DNA from: CAYMJK01 sp043101635
Lineage (GTDB): Bacteria > Planctomycetota > Phycisphaerae > Phycisphaerales > UBA1924
Assembly: GCA_043101635.1 (NCBI GenBank)
Contig: JBICIE010000157.1
Coordinates: forward strand, 1 to 10,723
Direction of reading: 5' to 3'
DNA: 10,723 nucleotides
Below are positions 6,120-10,723 of the stretch, piece after piece. Both the position numbers and the translations under genes were made by a program. Each line of letters opens with the position of its first letter. Position 1 is the stretch's first letter. The notes beneath the pieces are model-generated. The model did no database searches, was not told the origin of the DNA, and worked only from the letters and a program-made list of their open reading frames with translations.

Positions 6120-6148
6120 TTGACCGGGGCGCCAAGCCGCCGAACGAT
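6120..6148 (+). promoter_or_regulatory. Promoter of tRNA-Val
   Basis: TTGACC (6120-6125; five of six to the -35 consensus), a spacer of exactly 17 bp, then AACGAT (6143-6148). Ten bases later the mature tRNA begins, so transcription would start only a few bases upstream of it. The -35 match and the spacing make this the best-supported promoter in the window. Its -10 shares ACGAT with the elements before maeA and pilT. Confidence 0.6.
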
Positions 6149-6157
6149 CCGGGGTCC

Positions 6158-6231
6158 GGGCGCATAGCTCAGTTGGCTAGAGCGCTTCCGTCACATGGAA
6201 GAGGTCACAGGTTCGAGTCCTGTTGCGCCCA
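6158..6231 (+). tRNA. tRNA-Val, anticodon CAC
   Basis: A complete 74-nt cloverleaf. The acceptor is GGGCGCA/TGCGCCC with seven Watson-Crick pairs. The D arm is GCTC-AGTTGGCTA-GAGC. The anticodon arm CTTCC-GTCACAT-GGAAG gives anticodon CAC (reads GTG). The variable loop is AGGTC, the T arm ACAGG-TTCGAGT-CCTGT, and the discriminator A. CCA is not encoded; the next bases are TTG. It is convergent with treZ, whose stop is 43 nt downstream. Confidence 0.96.
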
Positions 6232-6274
6232 TTGGTGGTCTGGCACTCGTGGTCTGGGGGGAGATCGCCGGCTC

Positions 6275-7996
6275 TCACGCGCGTCGCAGCACTGCCACGC
6301 CCAGCGGCGGCAGATGCACGTTGCCAGCGCTGGCCGTGACATCCGCAGACCGGAGCACCGGCTCGACGCTGGCGGGGGCTGGGGCCTTCGCGGGCTGGCG
6401 GCTGGTGTTGGCGATGATCGTGAAATGGCCGCGCTGCAGCGTGATGACGCCGGTCGCGGCATCGTGTTCGACGCTCGTGGCGCCGCGGAGCGGGTTGGTC
6501 AGGTCCGGCTCGGCGCGCCGGAGGGCGATCAGGCGGCGATGCCATTCGAGCAGGTCAGCGCAGTCGGGCCGGCGCAACTCGGTCCAGTCCAGGCGCGACT
6601 GCTCGAAGGTTGCGAGGGCCTGCGGATCGGGAATCTGTTCCGGATCCCAGCCGAAGGCGGCGAACTCGGCCCGGCGGCCGGCCCGCACCGCCTCGCCGAG
6701 GGCGGGGTCGTCGTGGTCGGTGAAGTAGCAGAACGGCGTCGCAGCGCCCCATTCCTCGCCCGCAAAGAGCATGGGCACGCAGGGGCCGAGCAGGGTGATG
6801 GCCGCGGCGAGCTTGAGGGCGGCCGGTTCGACCAGAGCGCCGAGGCGGTCGCCGCGGGCCCGGTTGCCGACCTGGTCGTGGTTCTGGGCGTAAGCGAGGA
6901 AGCGATCGAACGGGAGCCCATCGGTCGGCCGCCCGTGGCGGCGCTGGCGAAAGCCGGAGTGGCGGCCGTCGTTGACGAACACGTCGCGCAGCGACTTGAC
7001 GAGGTCCGCGGCGCCGGTGAAGTCGGCGTAGTAGCCGGTCTGCTCGCCGGTGAGCGTGATGTGCAGAGCGTGATGAAAATCGTCGCTCCACTGAGCCCGC
7101 AGCCCGTAGCCGCCGGCCTCGCGCGACGTCACCAGGCGCGGGTCGTTCAGATCGCTCTCGGCGATGAGGTCAAGATCGCGTCCCAGGGCGCCGGCGAGCT
7201 TCTCGACCTCGATGGCAAGCTCTTCGAGAAAGTGGACGGCGGACATGTCGACAATCGCGTGGACCGCATCCAGGCGCAGGGCATCGAAGTGGTAGTCGCG
7301 CAGCCACGCGCAGGCGTTGTCGATGAAAAAGCGGCGAACCTCGTCGCTGCCGGCCTGGTCGAAGTTGATGGCGTCGCCCCACGGCGTGGCGTAGTGATCG
7401 GTGAAGTAGGGGCCGAACTCGGCGAGGTAGTTGCCCGATGGGCCGAGGTGGTTGTACACCACGTCGAGAATCGCCGCCAGGCCGCGCTGGTGGAGGGCGT
7501 CGACCAGGCGCTTCAATCCGTCGGGGCCGCCGAGGGCGTGGTGGGGGGCCCAGAGATTGACGCCGTCGTATCCCCAGCCGCGGGTTCCGGGAAACTCGCA
7601 GACGGGCATCAGTTCGACGTGCGTGACGCCGAGGTCGACGAGATAGTCGAGTCGTTCGATGGCGCTGTCGAAGGTCCCCCCGGGTGTGAACGTCCCGACA
7701 TGGAGTTCATAGAGCACAGCGCTGGAGAGCGGCGCCGGGCGGAAGTCGTGGTCGGTCCACGCGAAGGCGGTGTGATCGACGACCTGCGAGGGCCCGTGCG
7801 GCCCCTCGGGCTGATGCGCCGAGCGCGGATCGGGGCGGGGCGGGCCGCCATCGAGTACGAAGGCGTACGTGGCGCCCGGGCGTGTGGGGACATCGGCGGT
7901 GCGCCAGCCGGCGCCGGCGTCGGCCATGGGATGGCGCGCGCCATCAACCTCGATCTCGACGGCGCTGGGGCGCGGGGCCCAGACGTCGAAGCGCAT
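6275..7996 (-). CDS. treZ: Malto-oligosyltrehalose trehalohydrolase
   Basis: 573 residues, typical for TreZ (GH13 family, EC 3.2.1.141). The enzyme hydrolyses the alpha-1,4 bond next to the terminal trehalose unit made by TreY, releasing free trehalose in the cytosol. An N-terminal beta-sandwich (FDVWAPRPSAVEIEVDG) precedes the GH13 barrel. Visible barrel motifs are YELHVGTFTPGGTFD, the region DVVYNHLGPSGNY (178-190), FDALRLDAVHAI with nucleophile D243, LIAESDLNDPR with acid/base E280, and QNHDQVGNR (about 371-379). The C-terminal beta domain ends PPLGVAVLRRA. The ATG at 7996 is three bases past the treY stop, with AAAGGA 8 nt upstream inside the treY 3' end, so translation is probably coupled to treY. 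No terminator with a U-tract is visible in the 43 nt before tRNA-Val. Confidence 0.95.
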   Translation of the reverse strand: MRFDVWAPRPSAVEIEVDGARHPMADAGAGWRTADVPTRPGATYAFVLDGGPPRPDPRSAHQPEGPHGPSQVVDHTAFAWTDHDFRPAPLSSAVLYELHVGTFTPGGTFDSAIERLDYLVDLGVTHVELMPVCEFPGTRGWGYDGVNLWAPHHALGGPDGLKRLVDALHQRGLAAILDVVYNHLGPSGNYLAEFGPYFTDHYATPWGDAINFDQAGSDEVRRFFIDNACAWLRDYHFDALRLDAVHAIVDMSAVHFLEELAIEVEKLAGALGRDLDLIAESDLNDPRLVTSREAGGYGLRAQWSDDFHHALHITLTGEQTGYYADFTGAADLVKSLRDVFVNDGRHSGFRQRRHGRPTDGLPFDRFLAYAQNHDQVGNRARGDRLGALVEPAALKLAAAITLLGPCVPMLFAGEEWGAATPFCYFTDHDDPALGEAVRAGRRAEFAAFGWDPEQIPDPQALATFEQSRLDWTELRRPDCADLLEWHRRLIALRRAEPDLTNPLRGATSVEHDAATGVITLQRGHFTIIANTSRQPAKAPAPASVEPVLRSADVTASAGNVHLPPLGVAVLRRA

Positions 7997-7999
7997 GAT

Positions 8000-10588
8000 T
8001 CAGTTCCTTTCCAGTTCCAGCAGCGCGACCGGCGCCATGGCGAGCAGGTCCCGCAGCAGGACTTCGCCGCCGGCATGGCGGCTGCCGCTGAGATGATCGA
8101 CCCATGGGCCCTGCGGCAGGTCGAGGCTTGTGTCGCCCCAGCCGCGCTCGAGTCGGATGGGGAAGCGGGACACGACGGTAACGACCTCGCCTGCGCGCGC
8201 ACAGGCGATGCAGCAGTCGGCCTGCTCGCCGCGGGCGATGATCGGCGCATAGTCGGCCGCGCCATCAAGGGCCTCGGGCCGGCGGGCCCGCAGCGCCAGG
8301 GCCTGGCGGATGGTCCAGAGCTTGGGCAGGCCTTCATCTCGGCGCTGCCAGATGTCCGCGGGCGCAAGTTGCTCGAGTTCGAAGAGCATCCTGCGGCGCA
8401 GGTCGAAGTCCACGGGCCGTCGATTGTCGGGATCGACCAGGCTCAGATCCCACAGTTCGCAGCCCTGGTAGATGTCGGGAACGCCGGGGCAGGTGAGCTT
8501 CAGCAGTGTCTGCGACAGGCTGTTGCTGCGTCCGGCGGGGGTGATGCGGTCCGCCATCGCCTGGATCTGCGCCATCAGCGCATCGTCGCGGTAGAGGCGC
8601 TCGATGAAGGCCGCGATCGCGGCTTCATAGGCCTCGTCGGGGTCGGTCCAGGAGGTGCGCAGCTTGGACTCGCGGGCGGCCTTGAGCACGAAGGCGGCGG
8701 TGCGCCCGCGATCGATGGGCCAGGCGCCGACCATGGTCTGGTAGAGGAGGTACTCATCGTGCGGGTCGATCGGGGCTGCGGCCCGCAAGGGGGCGGCGGC
8801 GTCGCGCCACCGCAGGGCCGCCGCGGCCCACTCGCCCGGGATCTCGGAGAGCGCCAGCAGGCGGGCCCGGACATCCTCGCTGCGCTTGGTATCGTGGGTT
8901 GACGTCGAGAGCATCGAGTGCGGCCAGTCTTCCCGGCGCGCGGCCATGCGCTGATGGAAGGCGTCGAGGCTGATTCCGAAGCTGCCGGGATCACCGCCGA
9001 CCTCATTGAGCGCAACCAGGCGCAGGTGGCGGTAGAAGGCGGTGTCCTCAACGCCCTTGGCCATGACAGCCCCGGAGAGCTGCTGGAACCGCAGCGTGAA
9101 CTCGGCGGCGTCGGGGCCGGGCGCCGCCGAGAGCATGGTGGCGGCGATGAGGTCGATGGCCCCGGCAAGATCCGGCCGGCCGCGGCGGGCCGCGTCGCAC
9201 GCCTCGCCGATGCGCCGGACATCGGCCGCGACGGGGGGGCTCGGGGGCCGGATATAGGTGCGGTAGATGTGGAAGTGGCAGATGAGCTCCTCGATGGCGC
9301 TGCGCACCTCGTCGCGACCTGGCGTCTCGGGGCCACCGGGGCTGCGCATCAGCAGTCGCACCAGCCGGTCGAGTTCGACGGCGAACATGCTCTGCAGCGC
9401 CAGCAGCTTGCCCTGACGCACCAGGTCGGGCCACGCCGGCGCATTGCCTGTGAAGCGGCGCCAGGCGTCCGCCAATGGCTCGGCGCCGGCGGGATCGACC
9501 AGCACTGCCTGCGCGGCGTTGAGGAACGCGTACCCGGTCAGCCCGTCGACCGGCCAGGCGTCGCGCGCCGTTTCGCCGGGCTCGAGGATCTTCTCGATGA
9601 CCAGCCAGGCCTCCGGCAGGCGCATGCGCAGCCGCTGGAGGTACCCGACTGGATCGCGCAGGCCGTCGGGGTGATCGATGCGCAGCCCGTCGGCGGCCCC
9701 GGTGAGCGCGGCGGCGATGGGGATGGCGTGGACGGCGTCGAAGACCTCCTCATCCTCGACGCACACCGCGGCGAGCGAATCGACATCGAAGAAGCGGCGG
9801 TAGTTGCGCCCGCCCGCGTCGTCGCGCCAGAACGTCAGGCGATAGGGCTGGCGATCCAGCAGGCCGGCGAGCCGATCCGGCGCTGCGGCGCGCTGGAGCG
9901 CGGCGTCAAGGGCCGCGGCGTGATCGGGATCGGCGAGCAGGGCGTCGAGGGCGAGATCCGCGCTGTCGCGATCGGGGGGCTCGACGCTGCTGACTTCGGC
10001 CAGGGCCTCGGCCTGCTCGGCGGCGTGGCCGAAGGCGGCTCCGGCGTCGCGCAGGACGCCGGCCGTGGCGCCGGGCCCGAGCGGGAACTCGTGGTCGAAG
10101 TAGCACAGACGAAGCTCCGGACCGCGCCGGGACAGGCTCAACTCCTTGCGCTGCAGCACAGCTTCCGGCCGGTCGCCCAGGACGGGCAGCAGCAGCCGGC
10201 CCTCGGCGTGCGGGGCGTCCCAGTCGATATCGAAGTACTTGCTCCATGGGCTGGCCCGTCCGAAGCGCAGCGTGTCCCACCACCAGCGATTCAGTGGCGT
10301 GGAGATCACCATGTGGTTGGGCACGATGTCGAGCACCATGCCGAGGCCGGCGCCGCGGAGGGCGGCGAGCATGCCGGCGTGGGCCGGGGGGCCACCAAGT
10401 TCATCGCTCAGGCGCATCGGATCGACGACGTCATAGCCGTGCTCGCTGCTCGGGGCCGCCTGCAACTGCGGCGATGAGTACAGGTGACTTACGCCGAGAT
10501 CCGCGAGGTAATCAGCCACCTCGCCGGCCTGCCGGAAGCCGAATCCCGCGTGCAACTGAAGACGGTACGTGGCCCGGGGAACCGTCAT
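8000..10588 (-). CDS. treY: Maltooligosyl trehalose synthase
   Basis: 862 residues, within the usual range for TreY (GH13 family, EC 5.4.99.15). It is an intramolecular transglucosylase that turns the reducing-end alpha-1,4 linkage of a malto-oligosaccharide into the alpha,alpha-1,1 bond of trehalose. Motifs in order are PRATYRLQLHAGFGF at the N-terminus, SHLYSSPQLQAAPSSEHGYD, DIVPNHM (87-93), GRNYRRFFDVDSLAA, GLRIDHPDGLRDP with nucleophile D305, WLVIEKIL with E332, STSTHDTKRSEDVRARL, and the CPGVPDIYQGCELWDLSLVD block near the C-terminus. The start ATG has no clear Shine-Dalgarno but overlaps the stop of the preceding frame as ATGA, which suggests translational coupling. Together with treZ it forms the glucan-to-trehalose route. 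Confidence 0.95.
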   Translation of the reverse strand: MTVPRATYRLQLHAGFGFRQAGEVADYLADLGVSHLYSSPQLQAAPSSEHGYDVVDPMRLSDELGGPPAHAGMLAALRGAGLGMVLDIVPNHMVISTPLNRWWWDTLRFGRASPWSKYFDIDWDAPHAEGRLLLPVLGDRPEAVLQRKELSLSRRGPELRLCYFDHEFPLGPGATAGVLRDAGAAFGHAAEQAEALAEVSSVEPPDRDSADLALDALLADPDHAAALDAALQRAAAPDRLAGLLDRQPYRLTFWRDDAGGRNYRRFFDVDSLAAVCVEDEEVFDAVHAIPIAAALTGAADGLRIDHPDGLRDPVGYLQRLRMRLPEAWLVIEKILEPGETARDAWPVDGLTGYAFLNAAQAVLVDPAGAEPLADAWRRFTGNAPAWPDLVRQGKLLALQSMFAVELDRLVRLLMRSPGGPETPGRDEVRSAIEELICHFHIYRTYIRPPSPPVAADVRRIGEACDAARRGRPDLAGAIDLIAATMLSAAPGPDAAEFTLRFQQLSGAVMAKGVEDTAFYRHLRLVALNEVGGDPGSFGISLDAFHQRMAARREDWPHSMLSTSTHDTKRSEDVRARLLALSEIPGEWAAAALRWRDAAAPLRAAAPIDPHDEYLLYQTMVGAWPIDRGRTAAFVLKAARESKLRTSWTDPDEAYEAAIAAFIERLYRDDALMAQIQAMADRITPAGRSNSLSQTLLKLTCPGVPDIYQGCELWDLSLVDPDNRRPVDFDLRRRMLFELEQLAPADIWQRRDEGLPKLWTIRQALALRARRPEALDGAADYAPIIARGEQADCCIACARAGEVVTVVSRFPIRLERGWGDTSLDLPQGPWVDHLSGSRHAGGEVLLRDLLAMAPVALLELERN
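8005..8010 (-). promoter_or_regulatory. Shine-Dalgarno of treZ within treY
   Basis: Minus-strand AAAGGA lies 8 nt before the treZ ATG at 7996 and inside the last codons of treY. It supports this start and polycistronic translation. Confidence 0.7.
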
Positions 10589-10723
10589 GGCGCCGCGATC
10601 TGCTGCAGCAGAATCAGCGAGCGGCCGAGGGCGGTGACGATCTTGCGCGCATCGAACTCGGCCGTGCCCGGTCGACGCTCGAAGCGGCCGCTGGCGCTGG
10701 CGCGTCGTCTTCGACAGCGCCAG
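10585..10723 (-). CDS. 3' end of a gene overlapping treY (possible treX/glgX)
   Basis: A frame open from the right window edge ends at TGA (10585-10587) and overlaps the treY ATG by four bases (ATGA). The last 30 or so residues (EFDARKIVTALGRSLILLQQ, then IAAP) read like a real C-terminus with GC-rich third positions. GRSLILL resembles the final strand of the C-terminal beta domain of GlgX/TreX debranching enzymes, and treX next to treY-treZ is a known arrangement. With so little sequence this is a guess. The first dozen visible residues are arginine-rich and less convincing, so a frame change near the edge cannot be excluded. Confidence 0.4.
   Translation of the reverse strand, partial: WRCRRRRASASGRFERRPGTAEFDARKIVTALGRSLILLQQIAAP

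Noticed and set aside
4203..6231. Possible genomic island: pilT-cdd flanked by two tRNA genes.
   Set aside because: No integrase, no duplicated tRNA 3' end, and no change in base composition was seen. The tRNAs differ and point outward from the pair.
6233..6257. Nine-base direct repeat GTGGTCTGG between tRNA-Val and treZ.
   Set aside because: Too short to interpret as an attachment site or target duplication; no mobile element adjoins it.
5831..8902. A 1023-codon plus-strand open frame across the cdd-like end, tRNA-Val, treZ and part of treY.
   Set aside because: It runs through a tRNA gene and is antisense to two genes with clear catalytic motifs. Its composition is the GC-rich shadow expected from biased third positions, and I recognise no domain in it.
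8918..10477. 519-codon plus-strand frame opposite treY.
   Set aside because: It is a shadow of treY and has no recognisable domain.

Overview
The window is very GC-rich bacterial DNA with strongly G/C-biased third codon positions, so long antisense open frames shadow nearly every real gene. Neither tRNA gene encodes its CCA end. The mix of a large multiheme c/b cytochrome, a PilT-type ATPase, an NAD-type malic enzyme and treY-treZ fits an environmental bacterium with anaerobic or versatile respiration. A planctomycete is one possibility, but this is an impression and not a sequence-based assignment.

Layout. (1) Positions 1-1982, minus strand: a partial gene for a secreted and membrane-anchored multiheme cytochrome. 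It has ten CXXCH motifs and one CX3CH motif, followed by a cytochrome b domain of the HydC/FdnI type. The gene runs off the left edge. (2) Positions 1983-2272: a divergent intergenic region with a perfect TATAAT facing the cytochrome gene and a strong Shine-Dalgarno facing the malic enzyme. (3) Positions 2273-4057, plus: NAD-type malic enzyme. (4) Positions 4058-4202: a convergent gap with two strong hairpins. (5) Positions 4203-4275, minus: tRNA-Ala(CGC). (6) Positions 4415-5966, plus: a likely two-gene unit of a PilT-like retraction ATPase and a cytidine-deaminase-family protein. The second has kept its zinc cysteines but lost the catalytic glutamate. (7) Positions 5967-6157: a short repeat array with a period of about 10-11 bp, then a promoter. 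(8) Positions 6158-6231, plus: tRNA-Val(CAC). (9) Positions 6275-10588, minus: treZ and treY, tightly coupled, preceded by the tail of another gene that overlaps treY by ATGA.

How the genes work together. TreY and TreZ convert the reducing end of alpha-1,4-glucans to trehalose, and the gene upstream may be a debranching enzyme feeding them (TreX/GlgX; weak evidence). The cytochrome resembles quinol-oxidising inner-membrane c/b fusions such as Geobacter CbcL, which pass electrons from the menaquinol pool to periplasmic carriers. Malic enzyme supplies pyruvate and NADH. The pilT-cdd pair has no obvious shared pathway. The points most worth a second look are the c/b cytochrome with its CX3CH site, the cytidine-deaminase pseudoenzyme, and the phased repeat array upstream of tRNA-Val.
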